DNA of 64,000 nt. It comes from Hyphomicrobiales bacterium (GTDB lineage Bacteria; Pseudomonadota; Alphaproteobacteria; Rhizobiales; Rhizobiaceae). Numbering within the stretch: position 1 is the stretch's first letter; each line of letters opens with the position of its first letter. The notes below the pieces were generated by a model. The model was given only the letters and a program-made list of their open reading frames with translations, was not told where the DNA came from and made no database searches. This document shows positions 1 to 8,656 of this stretch, piece after piece. The position numbers and the translations under genes are program-made. The stretch lies in contig UBMP01000022.1 in assembly GCA_900466575.1 (NCBI GenBank), positions 1 through 64,000 of the forward strand. Direction: 5' to 3'.

Positions 1-69
1 CAAGCCTATGGATTCGAAGGGGAATTCTGGGACGTGAAGCACGATTTCGTGCTGGCTGAGAAACGGTGA
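1..69 (+). CDS. C-terminal end of an unidentified protein (partial)
   Basis: An open frame enters from the left edge and ends at a TGA at 67-69. The 22 visible residues end FVLAEKR. This is too little to name a family. It is taken as coding because it is followed 35 bases later by a strong terminator-like hairpin, which is what the end of a plus-strand gene would show. Confidence 0.5.
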   Translation, partial: QAYGFEGEFWDVKHDFVLAEKR

Positions 70-103
70 GGCGGGCGGGAGTTCCCATCCTATGCGAATG
101 AAT

Positions 104-140
104 TTTGTGCGCCACCGTCCTTTGAACGGTGGCGCACAAA
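104..140 (+). terminator. Perfect 15-bp stem-loop, transcription terminator
   Basis: TTTGTGCGCCACCGT (104-118) is exactly complementary to 126-140, with a 7-base loop. The stem is GC-rich in the middle and starts with T and ends with A, so it could work in both directions. It lies just after the partial gene that ends at 69. Confidence 0.8.
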
Positions 141-428
141 CTGTTGAACAAGGGGACTTCCGCTCGCGGCGGGATCGCCGACCTGCTCTCGAAAGCAACC
201 TCCGTCGGCAAATTTGGCGATGCAGTCACGACGCCGGAGACAGCGCCATCCGCGCCGTACTGTCTGAGGCGCAAAGCGCTGTCGCAGTTCGATAAGGTCG
301 TGGGCTGACGCCGTTTGAAACGGCTGCTGCACCAGAACATGTTATCTTCGTGGGGAACGGATGGGCAGATAAAGCGGAAGTGGTCCAAATCGGACGTCGA
401 TGTCGCCGCGTTCTCAGATGCCGGCGGG
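141..428. other. Intergenic stretch, no supported gene
   Basis: This is about 290 bases between the terminator and the 3' end of the LysR gene. A 59-residue frame with a GTG start at 129 ends at 308, but it has no ribosome binding site and matches no family I recognise. It could be a decayed gene end. Nothing firmer is visible. Confidence 0.4.
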
Positions 429-1331
429 TCAAGATGTCTCCGTCAAAGCGGTGAGGAAGGCGCGCACTGCCGGGTTGGTCCGGCGGCTTTCTGGCCAGAC
501 GGCCGTTATGTTCTGCCGCTCGACCGCGAAATCGGCAAGAACTGGAACCAACTCTCCACGCCTGACCCACGGCGCCGCCATGAAACTGGTGGCCATTCCG
601 ATGCCAGCTCCCGCCGCAACGGTCGAGATCACGGCCTCGCTTGCATCTACGATGATCGCAGATGGCGGCACGATCTCGATCTCTCGGTCGCCCACCTTGA
701 ATGGCCAGCGGAACAATTGGCCGGTGCTCTGGTAGCGCAAGTTCACTGTCTCGTGCGCCTGCAGGTCATCGGGATGGTCGGGCATGCCTGTCGCTGACAG
801 ATAATCTGGCGAGGCATAGCAACACAGCCGGTGCGGCGAGAGTTTCCGCGACAGGAGCCGCGAGTCGGGAAGGTCACCAATGCGCACGGCAATGTCGATC
901 CCTTCCTCAATCAGATCCACCCTGTGATCGCTCAGTTTCAGGTCGATGGAGACCTTTCGATGGTGTGTGCGAAAGCGCGGCAGCAAAGGAGCGATAATAT
1001 GCAGTCCGATTGGAAATGATGTCGCAATGCGCAACGTGCCTGTGGGCTCGGATAAGGCGGCCTTGGCAGCCTGTTCTATCTCCTCGGCATCGCGAAGCAG
1101 TTTCAACGCTCTCCCGTGTAACTCGCGGCCCTCATTGGTGAGCGTGAGCGAGCGTGTCGTCCGAGAAAAGAGCGAGACCCCAAGTTGGCGTTCCAGACGT
1201 TGGATGCTCTTGCTGATGGCCGAAGGCGAAATGGAGAGCGAGCGCGCGGCAGCGCTATAGCTGCCCAATGAGCCTGCGCGGGCAAAGGCGATAAGACCGG
1301 TTAGTCTTTCAATTCCGATTTGTTCCTTCAT
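429..1331 (-). CDS. LysR-family transcriptional regulator
   Basis: DNA-binding regulator of about 300 residues, the normal LysR length. The N-terminal winged helix-turn-helix is clear ([20 protein letters not shown], then [16 protein letters not shown]), followed by a periplasmic-binding-type effector domain. The frame is open upstream to 1373, but the start at 1331 ([10 protein letters not shown]) puts the helix-turn-helix at the usual distance from the N-terminus. No strong Shine-Dalgarno is seen there. It is divergent from the oxidoreductase at 1423, the classical LysR arrangement, so it probably controls that gene. The effector is unknown. Confidence 0.88.
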   Translation of the reverse strand: MKEQIGIERLTGLIAFARAGSLGSYSAAARSLSISPSAISKSIQRLERQLGVSLFSRTTRSLTLTNEGRELHGRALKLLRDAEEIEQAAKAALSEPTGTLRIATSFPIGLHIIAPLLPRFRTHHRKVSIDLKLSDHRVDLIEEGIDIAVRIGDLPDSRLLSRKLSPHRLCCYASPDYLSATGMPDHPDDLQAHETVNLRYQSTGQLFRWPFKVGDREIEIVPPSAIIVDASEAVISTVAAGAGIGMATSFMAAPWVRRGELVPVLADFAVERQNITAVWPESRRTNPAVRAFLTALTETS

Positions 1332-1422
1332 GGCACTATTATTGCGAATTTGAGGGGCATTATCAATCCGCAAGGCAATAGCTACATCTGGTCAACGAAA
1401 CCAGCAATGGAGAGCGATACCC
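1332..1422. promoter_or_regulatory. Divergent promoter region with weak LysR-type dyad
   Basis: This 91-base region separates the LysR gene from its divergent partner. TTGCG at 1342-1346 and CGCAA at 1369-1373 form a spaced inverted repeat over an AT-rich centre. That is compatible with a LysR site, but the arms are short. Confidence 0.35.
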
Positions 1423-2439
1423 ATGACCGAGATGATGAAAGCCGTACGTATTCACGAATTTGGTGGCCCTGAGGTCCTGCGTTACGAAGATGCCCCGCGG
1501 CCGGCGCCCGGCGTGGATGAAGTGCTTGTCCGCGTGCATGCGGCGAGCATCAATCCCCCCGATCTTTACCTGAGAGATGGCTATCGGGCGCTTCCGCCCG
1601 AATGGCAGCCTAACCCGGACTTCCCGTTGATCCTGGGCACGGATATTTCCGGTGTCGTGGCAGCGGTGGGGGAGAATGTCTCGGAGTTTAACGTTGGCGA
1701 CGAAGTCTTTTCGATGGTGCGTTTTCCGCATGATCTCATGACCGGCAGCAATTCCTACGCTGACTATGTCAAAATCCCGGCCTCTGACCTCGCGAGAAAG
1801 CCGAAGGGCATCGATCACATCCAGGCGGCTGCCGCTCCGATGTCGCTGCTCACGGCGTGGCAGTTCCTTGTCGAACTTGGTCATGACGCGCCAAACCCTT
1901 TCCAGGACTTCGACCATGCCCCGATCTCGCTCCGGGGAAAGAGCGTTCTGGTCAACGGCGCGGGCGGTGGCGTCGGTCACCTGGCGGTTCAGGTGGCCAA
2001 AAGGAAGGGTGCCCACGTCATTGCCGTCGCATCGGGGAAGCATGAAAGTGTGCTGCGCGATCTCGGCGCCGATGCCTTCATTGACTACACGAGACAGCCT
2101 GCCGAGACGGCTGCACACGGCATCGATTTGGTCATCGACGCTGTGGGCGGCTCCCATATGGAACGATTTCTGAGCGTAATCAAAGACAACGGCGCGCTCT
2201 ATCTGGTCAATCCCCTGGGCTTTTCCGGCCGTAAGGAAGCAGCAAGACGCGGGATCACCGTTTCAACGACACAAGTGCGCTCGAACGGCGCGCAGTTGGC
2301 AGAGGCCGGGCGTCTGCTGGACGATGGGACGATCCGCGTCGTCATCGACAGCACGTTCCCGCTTTCAGAGGCTTCTGCCGCGCATGAGCGGGCATCCAAG
2401 GGCGGGATCCAGGGGAAGATCGTCCTCATCGCGAATTGA
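1423..2439 (+). CDS. NAD(P)-dependent medium-chain (quinone-reductase-like) oxidoreductase
   Basis: A 338-residue MDR-superfamily protein. The N-terminal GroES-like domain carries the typical VHAASINPPDLYLRDG and LGTDISGVV segments. The Rossmann motif GAGGGVGHLAVQVAK lies near residue 185 and the C-terminus (GGIQGKIVLI) is standard. The cysteine/histidine set of structural-zinc alcohol dehydrogenases is not apparent, so a zinc-free quinone or enone reductase is more likely. A GGAGAG Shine-Dalgarno precedes the ATG at 1423. The neighbouring LysR gene suggests induction by a reactive or xenobiotic carbonyl. The substrate cannot be read from sequence. Confidence 0.85.
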   Translation: MTEMMKAVRIHEFGGPEVLRYEDAPRPAPGVDEVLVRVHAASINPPDLYLRDGYRALPPEWQPNPDFPLILGTDISGVVAAVGENVSEFNVGDEVFSMVRFPHDLMTGSNSYADYVKIPASDLARKPKGIDHIQAAAAPMSLLTAWQFLVELGHDAPNPFQDFDHAPISLRGKSVLVNGAGGGVGHLAVQVAKRKGAHVIAVASGKHESVLRDLGADAFIDYTRQPAETAAHGIDLVIDAVGGSHMERFLSVIKDNGALYLVNPLGFSGRKEAARRGITVSTTQVRSNGAQLAEAGRLLDDGTIRVVIDSTFPLSEASAAHERASKGGIQGKIVLIAN

Positions 2440-2514
2440 ACCGTGGCCAACCAAACATGTGTCTCCCCCGACCGCGACCCGGTCGGGGAGGACGGAACCA
2501 GAGGAATGCTTCAA

Positions 2515-2817
2515 ATGCTGATTGTCATGGGCTACATGCATGTCGATCCCGCTGATCTGGCGGAATTCATCGCGGATCTGAAAACTTTGGCACTGGCCAC
2601 ACGCCAACGCGCGGGCAACATCTCTTACAACGCGGCCGTGGACGACGCTGGAGACGCCCGACTGCTTATCGCAGAACGGTGGACAGGACAGGCCGCGCTC
2701 TCGGCTCACCTTCAAGCGCCAGACACCGTGGCCTTCGTTCAACGTTGGCAGGGACGCATGCGGGGCGATATTCGCAAATACGATGCCTCGAATGAAAGAG
2801 AGCTTGGGGACGACTGA
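2515..2817 (+). CDS. Antibiotic biosynthesis monooxygenase (ABM) family protein
   Basis: Small protein of 100 residues with the dimeric ferredoxin-like ABM pattern: a strand (MLIVMGYMHVDP), a helix, the AGNISYNAAVDD strand, the LIAERWTGQAALSAHLQ segment and a final helix. These proteins often act on quinones or small reactive carbonyls. The frame is open from 2443, but the ATG at 2515 has AGAGGA nine bases upstream and matches the family N-terminus. It lies downstream of the MDR oxidoreductase on the same strand and is probably co-transcribed with it. Confidence 0.7.
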   Translation: MLIVMGYMHVDPADLAEFIADLKTLALATRQRAGNISYNAAVDDAGDARLLIAERWTGQAALSAHLQAPDTVAFVQRWQGRMRGDIRKYDASNERELGDD

Positions 2818-2904
2818 CCGAAATCCCCGAGCGCCGGCCCCGGGGGGAGGAGGATGCAACCGAAACTCAGCCTGCTTCTGCCTTTGGCGTGAGTCATCGG
2901 GTGC

Positions 2905-2924
2905 TTGAAGGGGAAAGCCTTCAA
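2905..2924. terminator. Weak stem-loop between convergent genes
   Basis: TTGAAGG (2905-2911) pairs with CCTTCAA (2918-2924) across a 6-base loop, overlapping the stop codon of the minus-strand hydratase gene. There is no clear T-run, so it is only a possible terminator between the convergent operons. Confidence 0.3.
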
Positions 2925-3709
2925 CGCGCCCAGCGCGGCGAAGCCTTGGTCAGGAACGCTTCGATACCGTGACGCGCCTCTTCGGTTTCCCAGGTGTCGG
3001 CGAGCGCGGCGATCGTCGCTTCAATCACATCCGGCTCTATGCGAGGACCTAGAGAGCGAGCGAGCTGTTTGGAGGCGGCAACAGCACCCGAAGCGACAGA
3101 AAGGTAGGGCGTGACTTCGGCCTCAAGGGCCGCGTCGAGCTCGCCTGCCGGGACGGTCTTTGCCAGAAGATCCAGAGTAACTGCCTCCTCGGCAGAAAAG
3201 AGCCGCGCCGACATGAAGACGCGGCGCGCCTTGCCCTCGCCCATGCGGGCCATCACATAAGGACTGATGGTGGCGGGGATCAGCCCCAGCCGCGTTTCGG
3301 TGAAGCCGAATTGCGCGTTGACGGGGGCGATTGCCACGTCACAGACACTCATCAGCCCAAGCCCGCCGCCAAAGGCGCTGCCGTTGATGCGGCCGATCAG
3401 CGGCTTGTCCATCGTGTTGAGCACCTGCAACGCGTCCGCCAGTACGCGCGCCTGCTTCATGCGGGTGGCGCGATCAGCTTCAATCTGCTGCTTCATCCAG
3501 GAAAGGTCGCCGCCGGCGCAGAAGAAATCTCCGGCGCCGGTGAGAATGACGGCGCGGATGGCGGGATCGGCGGACATATGGCCGGCCATGTCGATCAGTT
3601 CCGTCAGCATCCGGTCGGTCATAGCATTGCGTTTTTGCGGCCGGTTGAGCGTGCAGGTGGCGACGCCGCGCGCGTCCACGGTGAGCGTCAGGGTTTCGTA
3701 GTCGTGCAT
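2921..3709 (-). CDS. Enoyl-CoA hydratase/isomerase (crotonase family)
   Basis: A 262-residue crotonase-fold enzyme that hydrates an enoyl-CoA. Visible are TLNRPQKRNAM, the oxyanion-hole segment GAGDFFCAGGDLSWMK, NGSAFGGGLGLMSVCDVAIA, FGFTETRLGLIPATISPYV (catalytic Glu region) and the C-terminal ARHGIEAFLTK. The open frame extends to 3760, but the ATG at 3709 has GGAAGG upstream and gives the normal family length. It is the last gene of the minus-strand operon headed by the TetR gene. The pattern resembles LiuC/AtuE hydratases, which act on methylglutaconyl-type CoA esters made by carboxylases like the one at 7040. That assignment is inference from context. Confidence 0.85.
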   Translation of the reverse strand: MHDYETLTLTVDARGVATCTLNRPQKRNAMTDRMLTELIDMAGHMSADPAIRAVILTGAGDFFCAGGDLSWMKQQIEADRATRMKQARVLADALQVLNTMDKPLIGRINGSAFGGGLGLMSVCDVAIAPVNAQFGFTETRLGLIPATISPYVMARMGEGKARRVFMSARLFSAEEAVTLDLLAKTVPAGELDAALEAEVTPYLSVASGAVAASKQLARSLGPRIEPDVIEATIAALADTWETEEARHGIEAFLTKASPRWAR

Positions 3710-3731
3710 CGTCTGTCCTTCCAGCTTTCGC

Positions 3732-5312
3732 TTACGCCGGCTCCGGCAGGCATCTGGCAAGCTCGCGACGTGCCAGTTCCTTCTTGAGGATCTTGCCGGT
3801 CGCGGTCATCGGCAGTTGCGCCATGAATTCGACCTTACGGGGATATTTTGTCGCCGCCATGCGGTTTTTGGCCCAGGCGATGAACTCTTGTTCGGTCAGG
3901 CTTGCGTCTGCCTTCAGCACCGCGCAGGCCTTGATTTCCTGTCCATACTTCTCGTCCGGCGTGCCGATGACGGCCACGAGCGAGATGGAGGGGTGCTCGG
4001 CCAGCATCTTCTCGACCTCGGTCGGATAGACATTCTCGCCGCCACGGATGATCATCTCCTTCAGCCGGTCGACGATATAGAGATAGCCATCCTCGTCGAA
4101 ACGGCCGATATCGCCGGTATGCAGCCAGCCGCCGCGCAGCGCATGCGCGGTCTTTTCCGGCGCATTGAAATAACCCTTCATCACATTGTGGCCGCGGCAG
4201 ATGATTTCGCCGGTCTCGCCCTGAGCCACGTCGCGGTCTTCCGTATCGACGATGCGCACGTCGATACCCCAGAACGGTGTTCCGACCGAGCCGATCTTGC
4301 GCGGCATTTCCAGGCGGTTGAAGGTGATCCCCGGCGAGGCTTCCGACATGCCGTAGCCTTCTATGATCGTGGTCGAAAACTTCTCCTCGAAGGCCTTCAG
4401 CGTCGGCCCCGGCATGGACTGGCCGGAGGAGATGCAGCAGCGCAGGTGCCTGCCGATGCTGACCGGGTCCGGAGCCGTCGGGCTGTCGTGATGGAGCAGC
4501 GCCCAATACATGGTCGGCGTGCCGCAGAAGACGCTGACATTCTCCCGCGCCATGGCCTGCAACACGGTTTCGGGATCGAAGCGCGGCTGGATGACATGCG
4601 TGATGCCTGAAAGAATACCCGACGACATCTGCACGATCAGGCCGAAGACATGGAAGAGCGGCAGGACCAGCAACGACACGTCCCTGGGCTGGTATTGCAT
4701 CAGATCGCGCAGCAGGAACGTGTTCATCATCACGTTGGAATGCGTCAGTTCCGCGCCCTTGGGGTCGCCTGTCGTGCCCGATGTGTAGATGATGATGGCG
4801 GTGTTGTCCGGGTTGGTCGGAGTGGGTTCCTTGAGCGGCGTGGCAACGGCCATGATCTGGCCGAGTGTCGGGCAGCCCTCGAAGGGTGAGGGTGCTGCCG
4901 GGTCGGCTGTGATGGCGATCAGCATGTCGCAGCTGGGCACCATCTCGAAGGCGGCATGGCCCCAGCTGCCCATTGGTAGAGCCTCGGTGCCTTCGAAGCA
5001 GAGAAAGGCTTTCGCCTGGCAGTCGCTTAAGTGATAGGCGATCTCTTCCGTCTTCAAAAGAATGTTGAGCGGCACATAGACGGCGCCGGCCTTCAGGACG
5101 CCGAACATGATCATAGGGATATAGGGCACGTTCGGGCAGCTGACGGCGACCCGGTCGCCGGGTTCGACGCCGAGCGCCTTCAATCCAGTCGCGATGCGGG
5201 CGGCCGCCTGGTCCAGTTCCTGAAAGCTCCAGCGGGTGTCGCCGAAGATGAAGGCGGTCTTGTCGGGCAGCCTGCGCGCTGCGTCCTCCAGAATGACGCT
5301 ATAGTTGAGCAT
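3732..5312 (-). CDS. Long/medium-chain acyl-CoA synthetase (AMP-forming)
   Basis: A 526-residue ANL-superfamily ligase that activates a carboxylic acid to its CoA thioester using ATP. The P-loop TSGTTGDPKGAELTHSN lies near residue 170, the GYGMSEASPG motif near 310, HTGDIGRFDEDGYLYIVDR near 405, GGENVYPTEVE near 425, and the C-terminal catalytic lysine in TATGKILKKEL. The ATG at 5312 is preceded by GGAGGAG. It lies 22 bases upstream of the hydratase start and 41 bases downstream of the SDR gene, so these form one operon. It probably supplies the acyl-CoA substrate of the adjacent carboxylation pathway. AtuH-like ligases occupy the same kind of place in terpene-acid clusters. Confidence 0.88.
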   Translation of the reverse strand: MLNYSVILEDAARRLPDKTAFIFGDTRWSFQELDQAAARIATGLKALGVEPGDRVAVSCPNVPYIPMIMFGVLKAGAVYVPLNILLKTEEIAYHLSDCQAKAFLCFEGTEALPMGSWGHAAFEMVPSCDMLIAITADPAAPSPFEGCPTLGQIMAVATPLKEPTPTNPDNTAIIIYTSGTTGDPKGAELTHSNVMMNTFLLRDLMQYQPRDVSLLVLPLFHVFGLIVQMSSGILSGITHVIQPRFDPETVLQAMARENVSVFCGTPTMYWALLHHDSPTAPDPVSIGRHLRCCISSGQSMPGPTLKAFEEKFSTTIIEGYGMSEASPGITFNRLEMPRKIGSVGTPFWGIDVRIVDTEDRDVAQGETGEIICRGHNVMKGYFNAPEKTAHALRGGWLHTGDIGRFDEDGYLYIVDRLKEMIIRGGENVYPTEVEKMLAEHPSISLVAVIGTPDEKYGQEIKACAVLKADASLTEQEFIAWAKNRMAATKYPRKVEFMAQLPMTATGKILKKELARRELARCLPEPA

Positions 5313-5353
5313 GTATCTCCTCCCATGGTGATGTGCTCACATGTCGATGTCGG

Positions 5354-6184
5354 TCAGGGGTCCACGTAGAGGTCGAGCGCAAGGTCCTCCACTTGCGCGT
5401 CGACACTGTAGGCGGAAAAATCGGTGACGCCGCGGGCGCGCAAAACGTCCTCGTCGATCGTCGTCTGGCCGGTGAAGCTATTGGCCGGCGAAGTCAGGAT
5501 GGCATGCGCCGCATCCGCCATGATGGCGGGATGGCGCGAACGCGCGAGCAGGCTCGCATCCACCTCATGCTCGACGGCGGCCGTGGCAATCGTCGTTTTC
5601 GGCCACAGCGTGTTGACGGCGATGCCGTCGGCGCGCAACTCCTCGGCAAGGCCGAGCGACAGGATCGTCATGGCGTATTTGGTGACGGTGTAGGGGATGT
5701 AGGGCTTCAGCCAGTGGGGCTCGAAATTGAGCGGCGGCGACAGGCTGAGAATATGCGGATTGGCGGCCTGCTTCAGATAGGGTAGCGCGGCCTTGGCGGT
5801 GACGAAGACTGCGCGGGCGTTGATCTGCATCATCAGGTCAAAGCGCTTGACGCCAGTCTCGGAGAGCGGCGTGAGGCTGATGGCGCCGGCATTGTTGATC
5901 ACCGCGTCGATGCCGCCGAAATGGCCGGCTGCCTGCGCCACCGCGGCCTCCACCGCATCCGCATCGCGGACATCCAGCATCAGCGCCAGCCCCCTCCCGC
6001 CGGCCGTCTCGATCTCGGCGACTGTGGAATGGATCGTGCCGGGAAGTTTGGGATGCGGCTCGGAGGTCTTGGCGGCGATGACGACATTCGCCCCATCGCG
6101 CGCGGCGCGCAACGCGATTTCGCGGCCGATGCCCCGGCTGCCGCCGGTGATGAAGAGTGTCTTGCCCTTGAGTGTTTCCGTCAT
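5354..6184 (-). CDS. Short-chain dehydrogenase of the HSDL2/AtuG-like type
   Basis: A 276-residue SDR. The cofactor motif TGGSRGIGREIALRAARDG is at the N-terminus, NNAGAISLT in the middle, and the active-site YTVTK (YxxxK) near residue 170. An extended C-terminal tail (about 35 residues after the usual SDR end) matches the HSDL2-like subgroup, which includes dehydrogenases of citronellol/terpenoid catabolism. The frame is open to a TTG at 6190, but the ATG at 6184 fits the family N-terminus. It starts 2 bases after the TetR stop codon, so it is translationally close to the regulator. The substrate is not determinable here. Confidence 0.82.
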   Translation of the reverse strand: MTETLKGKTLFITGGSRGIGREIALRAARDGANVVIAAKTSEPHPKLPGTIHSTVAEIETAGGRGLALMLDVRDADAVEAAVAQAAGHFGGIDAVINNAGAISLTPLSETGVKRFDLMMQINARAVFVTAKAALPYLKQAANPHILSLSPPLNFEPHWLKPYIPYTVTKYAMTILSLGLAEELRADGIAVNTLWPKTTIATAAVEHEVDASLLARSRHPAIMADAAHAILTSPANSFTGQTTIDEDVLRARGVTDFSAYSVDAQVEDLALDLYVDP

Positions 6185-6186
6185 GG

Positions 6187-6825
6187 TCAATGCGCCCGGG
6201 TCTTGAGGGAAAGTTGCGGCGAGATCAGCGCGGCGAAACGGCGGACCATGTTTTCCAGATGCGCGGGATCGTCCACGAAGCGCGAATGCACGATCAGACC
6301 GCGCAGGAAGGTGCGCGCGATCGACCAGAGAAGGGCGGCATCCTCCGGATCGTCGGTGAAGGCGGCAAAGCGGTGGCGGGCGCTTTCGGCAACCTTCGCA
6401 TCCCAGGTGGTGAAGAGATCGGAGAGCGCCGATTCCAGAGCCTCGTCCGTACGGCAGGCAACGAGAATTTCGATGAAGGCGCGACCTTCCGGCACGTTCA
6501 TGACTTGCCGCCAGTAGAAGATCAGCAGCTCTTCGATCGTCTTCGCGCCGTCGCCGCGCCCCGGTCGTCCTTCCTGCGTCGGCCTGATGGCCGCATCGAG
6601 AAGCCGTGCGGCAGTCGCGGCAATCAGCTCCTGACGCGAGGGGTAATGATGCAGGATCGCGCCGCGCGAAACGCCTGCCGCATCCTGGATCGCCGAAATC
6701 GAGGTGCCGGAATAGCCGTAGCGGTCGAGGCAGATGACGGTCGCGGCAATCAGCCGGTCCTGCATGTCGCGCACTCGGTCCGCCTGCTTGCGCGGGCCCT
6801 TTTCGGTCTCTTCGAATATGGTCAT
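6187..6825 (-). CDS. TetR/AcrR-family repressor
   Basis: A 212-residue regulator. The N-terminal helix-turn-helix (TSISAIQDAAGVSRGAILHH, then YPSRQELIAA) covers about residues 45-85 and the remainder is an all-helical ligand domain. The ATG at 6825 has GGAGGG nine bases upstream; the frame itself is open to 6846. It is the first gene of the minus-strand SDR/ligase/hydratase operon and divergent from the carboxylase operon. A palindrome in the intergenic DNA suits control of both sides. By analogy with other fatty-acid and terpene catabolism TetR proteins, the ligand is likely an acyl-CoA. Confidence 0.87.
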   Translation of the reverse strand: MTIFEETEKGPRKQADRVRDMQDRLIAATVICLDRYGYSGTSISAIQDAAGVSRGAILHHYPSRQELIAATAARLLDAAIRPTQEGRPGRGDGAKTIEELLIFYWRQVMNVPEGRAFIEILVACRTDEALESALSDLFTTWDAKVAESARHRFAAFTDDPEDAALLWSIARTFLRGLIVHSRFVDDPAHLENMVRRFAALISPQLSLKTRAH

Positions 6826-6887
6826 CGGCTCACCCCTCCAGCTCATCTTTGCGATGGACGACTTGACGCCTCCATGCAGCTTGTGTC

Positions 6888-6914
6888 AAACATACCGTAC
6901 GAACGGTTTGTTTT
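6888..6914. promoter_or_regulatory. Palindromic operator for the divergent TetR gene
   Basis: CCGT (6895-6898) and ACGG (6903-6906) flank the 4-base centre ACGA, and outer AAAC (6888-6891) and GTTT (6907-6910) continue the symmetry. The site lies between the TetR start and the carboxyltransferase start, which is the expected place for autoregulation plus control of the catabolic operon. Confidence 0.6.
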
Positions 6915-7039
6915 CAAGTGCTCGACAGGGCGGATGAAAAAGAGTTCGCTGAAGGCCGGCCGCCACGAGGCCTGTCGAGGGTCAGAGGAGCGACCCCGAT
7001 GGGCTGGACAAGGTGCACCGGAACGGGATGGAGGAAGAC

Positions 7040-8656
7040 GTGGCATTTCAAACACAGGTCGATGTCGGCACACCTGATTTTCAGGCCAACAGGGCCGGCA
7101 TGCTCGAAACCGTGCGGCAACTGCGCGCGCTGGAGGCGCGGGCCGAAACGGCATCGGAAAAACGCCGCGCCCGTTTCGAGGAGCGTGGCCAGATCACGCC
7201 GCGCGAGCGGCTGGCGCGTCTTCTCGATCCCGGCCTGCCGTATCTGAGGCTGCACAGCCTTGCCGGCTACATGGCGGATGCCAAGGATGAGGCGGCCTCC
7301 GTTCCGGGCTCCACCTTCATCGGCGGCATCGGTTTCGTGTCCGGCGTGCGGGCGATGATCGTGGTGGACGACAGCGGCATCAATGCCGGCGCGCTCAGCC
7401 CCTTCGCCTTGCAGGCCATGCTCTCTATGCAGGAGATCGCGCTGCGCCAGAAGCTGCCCTTCATCCATCTGGTCGAAAGCGCCGGCGCGAACCTGATGAA
7501 CTATGTCGTGGACGACTGGGCGCGCGGCGGAGCGGTGTTCCGCAATCTCGCCCGCCTCTCGGCCGCGGGCTTGCCGACCATCGCCGTGTTGCATGGACCG
7601 TCCACCGCCGGCGGCGCCTATATGCCCGGCATGTCCGACTATGTGATCGGCGTGCGCAAGAACGGCATGGCGGCGCTGGCCGGTGCCGCGCTTGTCTATG
7701 CCGCGACCGGCGAGAAGGCGAAGGAGCAGGAATTGGGCGGTGCCGAGATGCACGCCACCGTCTCCGGCCTCGTCGAATATCTCGCCGAGGACGATATCCA
7801 CGCCATTGCCCTGGCGCGCGACGTCATGGCGCGGCTGGACTGGAACCGCGACATGCGGCCGATGCCGCGCACATTTGCGCCGCCGCGTCTCGCGAGCGAC
7901 GAGATCGCAGGGCTCGTGCCGCTCGACATGAAGGTGCCCTATGATGTGCGGGAGCTTGCCGCGCGTCTGGTCGACGGCTCGGAATTCACCGAGTTCAAGC
8001 CCGGCTACGGCCCGCAGACCGTGTGCCTGCAGGCAACGATCCACGGCTTAGCCGTCGGCATTCTCGGCAATAATGGGCCGATCGATCCGGCCGGTGCGAC
8101 GAAGGCGACGCATTTCATTCAGGCCTGCGAGCAGGCGGGCACGGCGCTCGTCTTCCTCAACAATACGACCGGCTACATGGTCGGCACGGCCTATGAGCAG
8201 GCCGGCATGATCAAGCATGGATCGAAGATGATCCAAGCGGTTGCCAATGCGAAGGTGCCGAAGATCACGCTCTATGCCGGCGCGAGCTTCGGGGCCGGCA
8301 ATTACGGCATGGCGGGCATCGCCTTCGAGCCGGATTTCCTGTTCGCTTGGCCGAGCAGCCAGAGCGGCGTGATGGGCGGCGAACAGGCGGCGCGCACCAT
8401 GTCCACCGTGGCGCGTGCGGGTGCCGCCCGCCGTGGCGATGCGCTGGACGAGGAGAAGCTTGTGGCGCAGGAGGCGGCGATCAAGGCACTCTTCGATCGG
8501 CAATCCTCGCCCTTCTACACATCCGGCCGGGTGCTCGACCATGGACTCATCGACCCGCGCGACAGCCGCAGCGTGATTGCCTTCTGCCTGCTGACCTGCC
8601 TTGAGGCGCGACAGCGCGCCCTCCGTCCCAACAGCTTCGGGGTCGCCCGCCCATGA
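7040..8656 (+). CDS. Acyl-CoA carboxylase beta subunit (carboxyltransferase), MCC/GCC type
   Basis: Transfers the carboxyl group from carboxybiotin to an acyl-CoA. It is about 538 residues, the length of methylcrotonyl-CoA and geranyl-CoA carboxylase beta chains. Two crotonase-like halves are visible: HLVESAGANLMNYV with GPSTAGGAYMPGMSD in the first, and FLNNTTGYMVGTAYEQAGM with YAGASFGAGNYGMAG in the second. Both carry the Gly-Gly and Ala-Gly oxyanion loops. Start choice is uncertain: GTG at 7040 has GGAGGA five bases upstream; ATG at 7028 and GTG at 7013 are in frame. The stop overlaps the next start (ATGA), typical of alpha/beta carboxylase pairs. MCC and GCC substrates are separated by single pocket residues that I cannot align by eye. 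Confidence 0.88.
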   Translation: MAFQTQVDVGTPDFQANRAGMLETVRQLRALEARAETASEKRRARFEERGQITPRERLARLLDPGLPYLRLHSLAGYMADAKDEAASVPGSTFIGGIGFVSGVRAMIVVDDSGINAGALSPFALQAMLSMQEIALRQKLPFIHLVESAGANLMNYVVDDWARGGAVFRNLARLSAAGLPTIAVLHGPSTAGGAYMPGMSDYVIGVRKNGMAALAGAALVYAATGEKAKEQELGGAEMHATVSGLVEYLAEDDIHAIALARDVMARLDWNRDMRPMPRTFAPPRLASDEIAGLVPLDMKVPYDVRELAARLVDGSEFTEFKPGYGPQTVCLQATIHGLAVGILGNNGPIDPAGATKATHFIQACEQAGTALVFLNNTTGYMVGTAYEQAGMIKHGSKMIQAVANAKVPKITLYAGASFGAGNYGMAGIAFEPDFLFAWPSSQSGVMGGEQAARTMSTVARAGAARRGDALDEEKLVAQEAAIKALFDRQSSPFYTSGRVLDHGLIDPRDSRSVIAFCLLTCLEARQRALRPNSFGVARP

